NCBI GenBank assembly: GCA_027490555.1
Contig: JAIXXW010000098.1
Location: forward strand, 1-17,054
DNA length: 17,054 nt
DNA from: Comamonadaceae bacterium
Lineage (GTDB): Bacteria > Pseudomonadota > Gammaproteobacteria > Burkholderiales > Burkholderiaceae_C
Direction: 5' to 3'
The translations under genes were made by a program, and so were the position numbers. The stretch's first letter is position 1, and every line of letters starts with the position of its first letter. Shown here one piece after another: positions 1 to 7,026 of the stretch. The notes under the pieces were generated by a model, which saw nothing but the letters and a program-made list of their open reading frames with translations, did no database searches and had not been told where the DNA came from.

Positions 1-1783
1 CAGCGTCCTTGAGCACGCGGATCGTCACGACACGGCTCATCTCGCCGGCGGCGAACTGGATCTGACCGTTGCGGTCCGAAGGGTGGATGTCGGCCGAGTT
101 GACGTTGCCAGCGCCTGTGAGTACGGCGCTCCAGTCGATCACATCGGCCAGCAGGGGCACGCCACCGCTGGTCTCATTCCCATGACGGGTGGGCACAGTG
201 CGTGTGACCGTGAAGCTCACCAAGGTGTAGGCCTCGTTGGGGTCGGTGCCTTCCACCACTTGTGGCAGGGTGTCGTTGTCACCAGGACCGTCGTAGGTGG
301 GTGCATTGGCCTGCACGCTCAAGGTCGCCAGGTCGTCGTTGATCACATTCAGGGCGATCTCATGGTTGCCACTGAGCAGTTTGCCGAAGAGGCCCTCCTC
401 CAGATGGACCTCCATGGTCTCGAGGGTTTCCACCGTCGCATCTTGACGGATTTGGAGTGTCAAAACCTGTTTGAATTGACCCGCTTCAAAACGGACCTTG
501 CCACGCAGTGTGCCATCGGCATCCACCTGCAGCACAATGCCAGCCTTGTCGAAGGCCGCGATCAGATCGTCATGGCCCTGGAGCCCACGGATGACGAACG
601 GGATTTCATCGGGCATGAGCGGGTTGACCCGTGCCACGAGCAGCCGAACCTCGGTGGCCCCGCTGGGGGATGTGCCTTCACGGATTTGACGGGCAAGATC
701 GAGATTGGCGGGGTCTCCTTGGCCCACCAGACCGGCGCTTTCGATCATGGACGGGTCAAACTGCAAGGTGACATTGCCATATGGATTGGGCGGCGGCTGA
801 ACAACCGGTGCAGCCGGTGCAGCCGGTTTAGAAGGCTGGGTGATGGCCACTGTACCGCCCACCACTTGCGCCGAAGTCGGCTGCACATACGAGGTGGTGG
901 TACGGGTATTGCCAGATTCCGTCGAACCCGGCACCACTGGTGTGCTGACCAGCGACCCATTGGTGGCGACTTGCTGCACCACGTAGGGCACCAAAACCTG
1001 AGCATTGTTGACGCCTGCTGCGTTAGCACCCAGGCTGCTTTGCGCCGGCATGCGGCTGACGGTGTTGCCCGACACGGAAGTGCCGGTGGCACCCAAGGAA
1101 GGCGAGGGACCCGCATCCCCCACAGGCGGCAACAGTGCAGCAGATACGGCAGGCGCAGTGGTGGGCGCCTGGACGGGGGGCGTGGTGGGCTGGACCACAC
1201 TGGCGGGCGCACCCGCGTTGGCGGCCACCGCAGTGCTGCCCGAAACGGAAGGCAAGGCCCCGTTGGACAAAGCGCCCACGATCACGGCACCAAGGCTGGG
1301 GGCCGTGTCACCGGCATTGAAACGCGCCTGAGGCGCAGACGACTCGTTGCCCTGGGACGCGGGCAGGATGCTCTCGAGTCTGGCGATGGTCTCGCGCGGA
1401 TTGAAAGCCCGTGGTGCGGATGTTTCAGAAGACGCCGCAGGAGCCTCCCGGGGTGCGTCTGTGCTGCTGAGGACCGCCGAGGCGGTACCGGCATCCGTGG
1501 CCGTGGGGGAGCTCTGAATTTGGGCCCATTGCTCTTGCGGCGCCTGAGCCACATGGCGCAGCTGCTGCATCAAGAGCTGGATTTGTGCGACCGTCAGAGC
1601 CGCCCAGCCCTGTGACTCCAGGGCCAGGGCCATGTCCATGTCCTGTGCTCCCCCCTGGGTGCGCAGGTAACCGATCAGTTGATCCAGCAATTGCTGCGAG
1701 GACTCGGGCAAGGCCGACAGGCTGTCGGCTTGCGGGTCCAGTTCAAAGCGCTCGGGGGTGTTGGGGGCGTTCTTTTTGTCCAT
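1..1783 (-). CDS. Large Calx-beta-domain adhesin, N-terminal part (partial, runs off left edge)
   Basis: The minus-strand frame is open from an ATG at 1783 to the window edge, giving 594 residues with no stop. Residues 1-85 look helical, with Leu/Gln-rich stretches and no signal peptide. Residues about 85-335 are low-complexity Ala/Ser/Thr/Pro/Val. Residues about 336-484 form a Calx-beta-like unit whose end shows the family pattern: a Gly-containing strand, acidic turn, ETLETMEVHLEE and a closing VINDD at 480-484. A second similar unit starts near 485 and is cut by the edge, with FAAGEMSRVVTIRVLKD near its end. Absence of a Sec signal, Calx-beta repeats and a TolC-family gene just upstream in the same direction fit a type I secreted giant adhesin or matrix protein (LapA/BapA/RTX-like). 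A C-terminal secretion signal would lie outside the window. The ribosome site is weak (AAAAGAG-like). Function is inferred; the reading frame and domain style are seen directly. Confidence 0.8.
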   Translation of the reverse strand, partial: MDKKNAPNTPERFELDPQADSLSALPESSQQLLDQLIGYLRTQGGAQDMDMALALESQGWAALTVAQIQLLMQQLRHVAQAPQEQWAQIQSSPTATDAGTASAVLSSTDAPREAPAASSETSAPRAFNPRETIARLESILPASQGNESSAPQARFNAGDTAPSLGAVIVGALSNGALPSVSGSTAVAANAGAPASVVQPTTPPVQAPTTAPAVSAALLPPVGDAGPSPSLGATGTSVSGNTVSRMPAQSSLGANAAGVNNAQVLVPYVVQQVATNGSLVSTPVVPGSTESGNTRTTTSYVQPTSAQVVGGTVAITQPSKPAAPAAPVVQPPPNPYGNVTLQFDPSMIESAGLVGQGDPANLDLARQIREGTSPSGATEVRLLVARVNPLMPDEIPFVIRGLQGHDDLIAAFDKAGIVLQVDADGTLRGKVRFEAGQFKQVLTLQIRQDATVETLETMEVHLEEGLFGKLLSGNHEIALNVINDDLATLSVQANAPTYDGPGDNDTLPQVVEGTDPNEAYTLVSFTVTRTVPTRHGNETSGGVPLLADVIDWSAVLTGAGNVNSADIHPSDRNGQIQFAAGEMSRVVTIRVLKDA

Positions 1784-1828
1784 GGTCACTACTCTTTTTT
1801 GGCCAGGTTGCCAGTCTCAATCCAAGAC

Positions 1829-1863
1829 CCGGTGTGCGCTGCCATCAGCTTCATCGACACCGG
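1829..1863 (-). promoter_or_regulatory. Stem-loop between tolC-like gene and adhesin gene
   Basis: In the 105-nt gap between the tolC-like stop (1889) and the adhesin ATG (1783), positions 1829-1835 (CCGGTGT) and 1857-1863 (ACACCGG) form a perfect 7-bp stem. A smaller GCTG/CAGC stem lies inside the loop. No T-tract follows on the minus strand, so it is not a standard terminator. It could set the ratio of channel to adhesin mRNA as a processing or attenuation site. The structure is seen; the role is inferred. Confidence 0.35.
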
Positions 1864-1888
1864 ATGCTCATTCAGTGGTTGTGCAATC

Positions 1889-3256
1889 TCAAAACTTGGG
1901 CAATACGGTGTCCACGGGCTTCAAGTCAAAGCTGTTCAAGTCCAGCTTGCCCATGGCCTGCAGCAGGGTGAACGAGGCGATCGCCGCATCGGCTTCGGTG
2001 GACATCAGATCGCTCAGCGAGTTGATCAGGTTCAGCTCAGCGCTGAGCACTTCAAGCAGGCTGCGACGGCCCATCTGCCGCTCTTGCACCGCCATCTCGT
2101 AGAACTTGGCGGCAATACGAACCAGATTGGCCAGGGTTTGGCGGTTTTGTGAGGCAACCTGCACATTGCGCCAGGCGATGTTGACCTGCTCCTCCACCAG
2201 CTGACGGGTTTCGGCTTCACGGGACACGCTGGCGGCATGGTCACGGCGCACAGCCTCGACTGCGCTCGAGCCTGCACCGCCCGCATTGAAGTTGTAGACA
2301 AACTGGACATACAGCTTGTCGTCACCAAAGGTGCGAACGTTCTGGATACCGTCGGTGTTGTAGCGGGTATTCTTTTCGGCCACCAGGTTCAGACGCGGCA
2401 AGAATTCTTTGGCCTGGGTGGAACCAATGCGCTCTTCGATGGCCTTGGAGCGGTGCATGCCCACCTGGATTTGCTGGTTGTTGCTCAGGGCCGTGGCTTT
2501 GGCCTCGTCCAGCGATTTGGGCATCAATTCGGGGCGCACCACCGCCAACTGCTTGTAATTGAGTGAGGAGGACAATTTGTCAAACACTGCCCGGACGCGC
2601 GCCTGTGCAATGTCCAGAGCACCTTCGGACCGGAGTCGACGGGCTTCGGCAGAAGTCAGCTGCACTTTGGCCTGCAGCACGTTGGACTCGTAGCCCTTGC
2701 CCAGCTCAACCATGGACGACTCCATATTGGCCTGACGACGCACACTCTCTTCTGACTGTCGAGAGTAATCCAGAATTTTGTCGGCACGGACATAACTCCA
2801 GTGGGCGGACAAGCCTTCGAGCAGCAGGCCCGACTCGGCAGCTGAGGCCAGCGCCTTGCTTTGGCTGACCACGGCTTCGTTTTCAGCAATCATTCGACCG
2901 CTTTTGCCGAAGTCATAGAGTTGCTGGGTGGCACGAATGGACGTGCGGGTGTAATCCAGACGCTTGTCATTGGCCAAAGACTCGAATTTCTGTTCGCCTT
3001 TTTCAGCACTCAGGTCCAGATTCGGTGTCCATGCGCGGCGCGTGGTGTCGGTGACCTTGGACTGGGCCGAACTCACGTCGTTGCGTGTCGCCTGAAGACG
3101 GGGGTGATTTTTGAGCATCTCTGCAAGGCTGCCCCTCAGGTCCTGCGCATGGGCAGGCACCAGACCTGCCGCCAGAAAGGCCGCCAGCACAACCGCACGA
3201 ACTCCTCCGGAGGAAACCATGGGACCTGATTTATTAAAATTAACAAACGAATGCAT
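1889..3256 (-). CDS. TolC-family outer-membrane channel of a type I secretion system (LapE/BapA-type)
   Basis: 455 residues, the usual size of TolC-type secretion channels. The start at 3256 is chosen because AAAGGAG lies 5 nt upstream (3262-3268) and is followed directly by a Sec signal peptide: hydrophobic residues about 19-34 with cleavage after AHA at 35-37. The frame stays open upstream to 4120, but that stretch overlaps the intergenic region and the divergent gene and is not coding. The mature protein begins with the family's LxEML-NHPRLQAT pattern. It continues with long alpha-helical hairpins rich in Ala/Gln/Glu, a TQQLYDFGKSG strand, a second half beginning near VRPELMPKSLDEAKATALSN, and the typical tail GRRSLLEVLSAELNLINS. 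Such proteins form trimeric barrel-tunnels across the outer membrane for ABC/HlyD exporters. It lies 105 nt upstream of the giant adhesin gene in the same direction, so export of that adhesin is its probable job. The ABC and membrane-fusion partners are not in the window. Confidence 0.9.
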   Translation of the reverse strand: MHSFVNFNKSGPMVSSGGVRAVVLAAFLAAGLVPAHAQDLRGSLAEMLKNHPRLQATRNDVSSAQSKVTDTTRRAWTPNLDLSAEKGEQKFESLANDKRLDYTRTSIRATQQLYDFGKSGRMIAENEAVVSQSKALASAAESGLLLEGLSAHWSYVRADKILDYSRQSEESVRRQANMESSMVELGKGYESNVLQAKVQLTSAEARRLRSEGALDIAQARVRAVFDKLSSSLNYKQLAVVRPELMPKSLDEAKATALSNNQQIQVGMHRSKAIEERIGSTQAKEFLPRLNLVAEKNTRYNTDGIQNVRTFGDDKLYVQFVYNFNAGGAGSSAVEAVRRDHAASVSREAETRQLVEEQVNIAWRNVQVASQNRQTLANLVRIAAKFYEMAVQERQMGRRSLLEVLSAELNLINSLSDLMSTEADAAIASFTLLQAMGKLDLNSFDLKPVDTVLPKF

Positions 3257-3261
3257 TACAA

Positions 3262-3268
3262 CTCCTTT
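3262..3268 (-). promoter_or_regulatory. Ribosome binding site deciding the tolC-like start
   Basis: AAAGGAG on the minus strand, 5 nt before the ATG at 3256. It is the only strong Shine-Dalgarno near the 5' end of this long open frame, and it fixes the start at the signal peptide. The alternative ATG 36 nt further in has no comparable site. Confidence 0.75.
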
Positions 3269-3423
3269 AGAGTGAGATTCTTGGGCTTTTGAGATGATTG
3301 TTGAAATTACTACTTCGTAGACGATTTTCTGCAAATTCATTCTAGCCAATAAATTTGTCAATACCTTAATCATTCCCAAACGAAATCGCCAACTCAATGG
3401 CATTGCGGTGAAATTTTTTGTAC

Positions 3424-3453
3424 ATTTATCATTTAAACTGTTAAAAGATAAAT
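3424..3453. promoter_or_regulatory. 30-bp imperfect dyad, probable operator overlapping divergent promoters
   Basis: Positions 3424-3430 (ATTTATC) pair with 3447-3453 (GATAAAT), and 3432-3436 (TTTAA) with 3441-3445 (TTAAA). In all 12 of 15 base pairs are symmetric about 3438/3439. Candidate promoters on both strands use it as a spacer. Plus: TTGTAC (3418-3423), 17 nt, TTAAAA (3441-3446). Minus: TTTACA (3460-3455), 17 nt, TTTAAA (3437-3432). The dyad sits 10 nt before the HTH-cysD ATG. The symmetry is seen directly; promoter and operator roles are inferred, and A/T-rich hexamers match easily by chance. Confidence 0.5.
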
Positions 3454-3463
3454 TTGTAAATGA

Positions 3464-4150
3464 ATGAATACAGCCAAAATCCAAGCCATTGAACTTCGAG
3501 AAACCGGCCTTTCGGTTCGGGCGGTGGCCGCACGGACCGGGCTGAGCGTGCCCACAGTGGTGGCGCTGCACAAAGCCTTCTTGTCTGGCGGCATGACGGC
3601 TGTTCTGGCGAGAAAACCGGGACGCCCCCGTCGACCGCAAGGCGACTTCGTCGACGGCATGCACGAGCCCAAAGCACTGGTTGGCTTGCGTCCGGAGGTT
3701 TTGTCGGACGCATCCGGCCAAGCACATGCGCTGTGGACCCTGCCCCTGCTGGCCCAGTGGCTGGAGTCCCAAAGAAAAAAACCGGTGAACGCGCGCGCGG
3801 CCGCGCGTCTTTGGCGCCAGTGGGGCTGGGCACCCACTTGGCCCGAGACCCGGATGACGGATGCCTGGCAGGCTCAGGTCCATGGCCCCCTGCGTGGTGG
3901 TGGCTGGATGCTGTGCTGTCGCAGTCCCAAGCATTCGGTCTATTGGCTGACCTTGGATGGCCTGCCCATGGCCCGCGACTATCTGGATTGGTTCGCACGG
4001 CTGCTGCGATTGCAGCCAGAGGGCGTGGTCTTGCAGTTGCATTTGCCAGGCATTCACTTCATCGAGGGTTTGGCCGCGTGGCTCGCCCTGCACCCTCAAT
4101 TTCAATTGCGATTGACGCAAACCTCAAGCCCTTGCGAAAAGGAAGACCCC
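3464..4150 (+). other. IS630-transposase-like DNA-binding N-terminal region fused upstream of CysD
   Basis: Residues 1-229 of the fused frame. Residues 16-39 read as a helix-turn-helix (SVRAVAARTGLSVPTVVALH), followed by the basic linker RKPGRPRRPQ (50-59). Residues 90-128 have the winged-helix pattern WTLPLLAQWLE...RLWRQWGW seen in IS630-family transposases. Residues 145-223 resemble the DDE fold in outline: a strand GWMLCC, then VVLQLHLPGIH and an AAWLALHP helix where active transposases have LDN.xIH and AWLxxHP. The catalytic Asp position appears to be His193. If that alignment is right the protein cannot transpose but could bind DNA. No terminal repeats flank it. The most likely role is a domesticated transcription factor, perhaps acting on the adjacent dyad. 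The HTH reading is fairly safe, the DDE reading tentative. Confidence 0.6.
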
Positions 4151-5131
4151 ATGACGCCCACCCCTGCCCAGACGGGACCCACGTTGGTTGGCCTGACCCA
4201 TGACCCGGACCCGGTCGATCGGCTCATTCAAAACCGCCTGACCCATTTGCAAAAACTCGAATCACAAAGCATTCATATCCTGCGCGAGGTGGCCGCGACC
4301 TGTCGTCATCCGGTCATGCTGTACTCGATCGGCAAGGACAGTGCCTGCATGCTGCACCTGGCACTCAAGGCGTTTTCTCCGGGTCGACTCCCCTTTCCTT
4401 TGCTGCATGTGGACACGGGCTGGAAGTTCAAGGACATGTACGCTTTCCGCAGCCGTATGCAACAGGCGCATGGATTTGAGTTGCTCGTTCACCAAAATAA
4501 GGAGGGGATGGCACAAGGCATCAACCCCTTCACCCACGGCTCGCAAATCCATACCGATGTGATGAAGACCCAGGCCCTGCGACAGGCGCTGGACAAGCAC
4601 CGTTTCGATGCGGCATTCGGGGGTGCCCGGCGTGACGAGGAAAAATCACGGGCCAAAGAGCGGGTGTTTTCATTCCGCACGCGCGACCACCATTGGGATC
4701 CCAAGAATCAGCGCCCGGAGCTGTGGAACCTCTACAACAGCTTCATCGGTCCGGAGGAAAGTCTGCGCGTGTTTCCCCTGTCAAATTGGACCGAGCTGGA
4801 CATTTGGCTCTACATCCACCAGGAAAATATTCCCGTGGTGCCGCTGTACTTTGCAAAGGCCAGGCCCGTGGTCGAGCGGCACGGCACGCTGATCATGGTC
4901 GATGACGAACGCATGCCGCTGCACCCGGGCGAAGTGCCGATCATGCGAGAGGTCAGGTTCAGGACGCTGGGCTGCTATCCCTTGACAGGCGCCATTGAAT
5001 CCAACGCCCAAACCGTGCCGGACATCATTCGCGAAATGCTGGTGTCACGCACTTCCGAGCGCCAAGGCCGTCTGATTGACCACGACGGCGCCGCATCGAT
5101 GGAAAAAAAGAAACAGGAAGGCTATTTCTGA
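3464..5131 (+). CDS. cysD: Fusion of transposase-derived HTH protein with sulfate adenylyltransferase small subunit CysD
   Basis: One uninterrupted frame of 555 codons. Residues 230-555 are a clear CysD, the PP-loop subunit that with CysN converts ATP and sulfate to APS. Counting from M230 it shows YSIGKDS (58-64), the LLHVDTGWKF strand, GGARRDEEKSRAKER, DPKNQRPELW, the FRTLGCYPLTGAIESNAQT block and the family's terminal KKKQEGYF. It closely follows E. coli CysD, which has 302 residues, so 229 extra residues precede it. These contain an IS630-type HTH (about 16-39), a GRPRRPQ linker, a winged helix (about 90-128) and a possible decayed DDE remnant (about 145-223). The start ATG at 3464 has no strong Shine-Dalgarno. 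An internal ATG at 4151 does, so a 326-residue stand-alone CysD from 4151 to 5131 is the conservative alternative. The stop shares one base with the cysNC start (TGATG), so the two subunits are translationally coupled. The CysD assignment is certain; whether the long form is made is open. Confidence 0.88.
   Translation: MNTAKIQAIELRETGLSVRAVAARTGLSVPTVVALHKAFLSGGMTAVLARKPGRPRRPQGDFVDGMHEPKALVGLRPEVLSDASGQAHALWTLPLLAQWLESQRKKPVNARAAARLWRQWGWAPTWPETRMTDAWQAQVHGPLRGGGWMLCCRSPKHSVYWLTLDGLPMARDYLDWFARLLRLQPEGVVLQLHLPGIHFIEGLAAWLALHPQFQLRLTQTSSPCEKEDPMTPTPAQTGPTLVGLTHDPDPVDRLIQNRLTHLQKLESQSIHILREVAATCRHPVMLYSIGKDSACMLHLALKAFSPGRLPFPLLHVDTGWKFKDMYAFRSRMQQAHGFELLVHQNKEGMAQGINPFTHGSQIHTDVMKTQALRQALDKHRFDAAFGGARRDEEKSRAKERVFSFRTRDHHWDPKNQRPELWNLYNSFIGPEESLRVFPLSNWTELDIWLYIHQENIPVVPLYFAKARPVVERHGTLIMVDDERMPLHPGEVPIMREVRFRTLGCYPLTGAIESNAQTVPDIIREMLVSRTSERQGRLIDHDGAASMEKKKQEGYF
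4137..4153 (+). promoter_or_regulatory. Internal ribosome binding site and in-frame start for stand-alone CysD
   Basis: AAAAGGAAG at 4137-4145, then 5 nt, then ATG at 4151-4153, in frame with both the upstream HTH region and CysD. This is far stronger than anything in front of the ATG at 3464. It allows an ordinary 326-residue CysD to be made from the same message. Confidence 0.6.
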
Positions 5132-7026
5132 TGGCACACCAGGACCCACTGATCAATCAAGACATCCATGCTTACATCCAGCGGCACCAAAACAAGGGCC
5201 TGCTGCGCTTCATCACATGCGGCAGCGTGGACGATGGCAAGAGCACGCTGATTGGACGATTGCTGTACGACAGCAAAATGCTGTTTGATGACCAGCTCCA
5301 GACATTGCAGGCCGATTCAAAAAAAATTGGCACACAGGGCGACCAGCTGGACTTTGCCTTGCTGGTCGATGGCTTGGCGGCTGAACGTGAGCAGGGCATC
5401 ACCATCGATGTGGCTTACCGATTTTTCTCGACCGAGAAACGGCAGTTCATCGTGGCCGACACCCCTGGCCATGAGCAGTACACCCGCAACATGGTCACCG
5501 GGGCTTCCACCGCCGATGCCGCCATTGTCCTGGTCGACGCACGCAAAGGACTTCTGACACAAACCCGTCGCCACACCTATCTGCTGTCGCTGGTGGGCAT
5601 TCGGCATGTGGCGCTGGCCATCAACAAGATGGACCTGGTCGGGTACGACGAGGAAAGATTTCTGACCATCGCTCGGGAATATGCAAGCTTCGCGCAACGC
5701 CTGGGCATCACGGACGTGAGCGCCCTGCCCCTGAGCGGACTCCTGGGGGACAACATCTTGTCCCCGAGTCCGCACACACCCTGGTACCGCGGCCCGACCC
5801 TGATGGGCTGGCTCGAGACGGTGCCAGTGGATGTGGACAGGACAGAGCGTCCTGCGCGCTTTGCGGTGCAGTGGGTCAACCGCCCCCACGATGGCTTCCG
5901 AGGCTACGCGGGCACACTGGGCAGTGGTGTTCTGGCCGTGGGTGACCGGGTGCGCATTCAGCCTTCAGGGCGGGAAAGCCATGTGGCTGGCATCCACACC
6001 GCCGACGGTTCTCTGCAGCAGGCCGTTGCGGGGCAAGCCATCACCTTGCTGCTCCAGGACGAGGTGGATATCTCGCGAGGGGATGTGCTGGTGCGGGCCG
6101 ATGCACCTGCCAGCGTGGCCAATCAGTTCATGGCGAACCTGGTCTGGATGACCGACGAGCCCATGTTCCCAGGCCGTCACTACCTGCTGCACAGCGGCAC
6201 CCAAACGGTCAATGCCACCGTGACGCGGATCAAGCACCAGGTGCAAGTGGACACGCTGGATGAATTGGCTGCAGACCGACTGGATCTCAATGCCGTGGCA
6301 CAGGTCAATGTGAGCACCGAACGGCCATTGGTCTTCGACCCCTACGCCCAATCACCCGAGACGGGTGCCTTCATCCTGATCGACCGGATCAGCCACCAGA
6401 CGGTGGGAGCCGGCATGATCGTGCATGAATTGCGCCGGGCACAGAACATTCAACCCCAGCACTTTGTGATCGGAAAGTCCGAACGCGCCCTGTTGAATGG
6501 CCAAAAACCCCGCGTGGTCTGGCTGACCGGATTGTCAGGCTCGGGCAAGAGCACCATCGCCAATGAGTTGGAGAAGCTGTTGTACGCTCAAGGCGCGCGC
6601 ACCTACATTCTGGACGGGGACAATCTGCGACATGGGTTGAACAAGGATTTGGGGTTCACCGAGCAGGACCGCATCGAAAACATTCGACGCGTCGGCGAGG
6701 TGGCACATCTGATGGTGGACGCCGGGATGGTCGTGATCACCACATTCATCTCACCATTTCGGGCAGACCGGGAGGCGGTGCGCGGGCTCTTCGATCCAGG
6801 TGAATTCATCGAGGTACATGTGCAGACCCCATTGGCCATCTGCGAGGCTCGCGATCCCAAGGGTCTCTACCAAAAGGCGCGCGCCGGTAAGATCACCAAC
6901 TTCACGGGCATTGACTCTCCCTACGAAGCCCCTGAATCGGCAGAGCTGGTGATCGACACCACGGCCACTACCGACCCCGTGGACTGTGCTCGGCTCATTC
7001 AAACGTACCTGAAATCACACCCATGA
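5131..7026 (+). CDS. cysNC: Bifunctional sulfate adenylyltransferase large subunit / adenylylsulfate kinase (CysN-CysC)
   Basis: 631 residues. Residues about 24-235 are the EF-Tu-like GTPase that drives ATP sulfurylase: P-loop GSVDDGKST (31-39), EQGITIDVAYRFF, DTPGHEQYTRNM, and NKMD for guanine binding. Residues about 240-435 are the beta-barrel domains. Residues about 450-631 are APS kinase: P-loop GLSGSGKST (467-475), DGDNLRHGLNKDLGF, ISPFRADR and KGLYQKARAGKITNFTGID. All key motifs are intact. With CysD it makes APS, and the kinase half phosphorylates APS to PAPS in the cytoplasm. Fused CysNC is known from rhizobial NodQ and many other proteobacteria. The start overlaps the cysD stop by one base, and the stop overlaps the next gene by four. 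Many betaproteobacteria reduce APS directly, so an APS kinase here may point to PAPS for sulfation; no sulfotransferase is visible in the window. Confidence 0.96.
   Translation: MAHQDPLINQDIHAYIQRHQNKGLLRFITCGSVDDGKSTLIGRLLYDSKMLFDDQLQTLQADSKKIGTQGDQLDFALLVDGLAAEREQGITIDVAYRFFSTEKRQFIVADTPGHEQYTRNMVTGASTADAAIVLVDARKGLLTQTRRHTYLLSLVGIRHVALAINKMDLVGYDEERFLTIAREYASFAQRLGITDVSALPLSGLLGDNILSPSPHTPWYRGPTLMGWLETVPVDVDRTERPARFAVQWVNRPHDGFRGYAGTLGSGVLAVGDRVRIQPSGRESHVAGIHTADGSLQQAVAGQAITLLLQDEVDISRGDVLVRADAPASVANQFMANLVWMTDEPMFPGRHYLLHSGTQTVNATVTRIKHQVQVDTLDELAADRLDLNAVAQVNVSTERPLVFDPYAQSPETGAFILIDRISHQTVGAGMIVHELRRAQNIQPQHFVIGKSERALLNGQKPRVVWLTGLSGSGKSTIANELEKLLYAQGARTYILDGDNLRHGLNKDLGFTEQDRIENIRRVGEVAHLMVDAGMVVITTFISPFRADREAVRGLFDPGEFIEVHVQTPLAICEARDPKGLYQKARAGKITNFTGIDSPYEAPESAELVIDTTATTDPVDCARLIQTYLKSHP

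Larger units (their letters stand above)
3257..3463. promoter_or_regulatory. AT-rich divergent intergenic control region
   Basis: 207 bp between the minus-strand tolC-like gene and the plus-strand HTH-cysD gene, much more AT-rich than the flanking genes. Nearly the whole stretch from 3269 to 3425 would be 5' leader of the tolC transcript if the promoter lies in the dyad at 3424-3453. The motif ATAAATTTGT appears twice, at about 3347 and 3449. A TTGACA-like hexamer (minus) is present near 3360 but has no well-spaced -10 box. Confidence 0.6.

Noticed and set aside
83..1615. 510-codon plus-strand ORF opposite the adhesin
   Set aside because: It is codon-for-codon antisense to the minus-strand adhesin frame, which has Calx-beta-like units. 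The plus reading is rich in His/Arg/Gly/Cys with no domain and no ribosome site.
3257..4120. Upstream extension of the tolC-like frame to 4120
   Set aside because: The frame is open but crosses the AT-rich intergenic region and lies antisense to the HTH-cysD gene. The signal peptide and AAAGGAG fix the start at 3256.
3464..4150. Active IS630 insertion sequence
   Set aside because: Too short for a full transposase, the DDE catalytic pattern is not intact, no inverted ends or target duplication are seen, and it runs in frame into cysD.
5317..5889. 190-codon minus-strand ORF within cysNC
   Set aside because: Fully antisense to the GTPase domain, whose motifs are all intact; no independent coding evidence.
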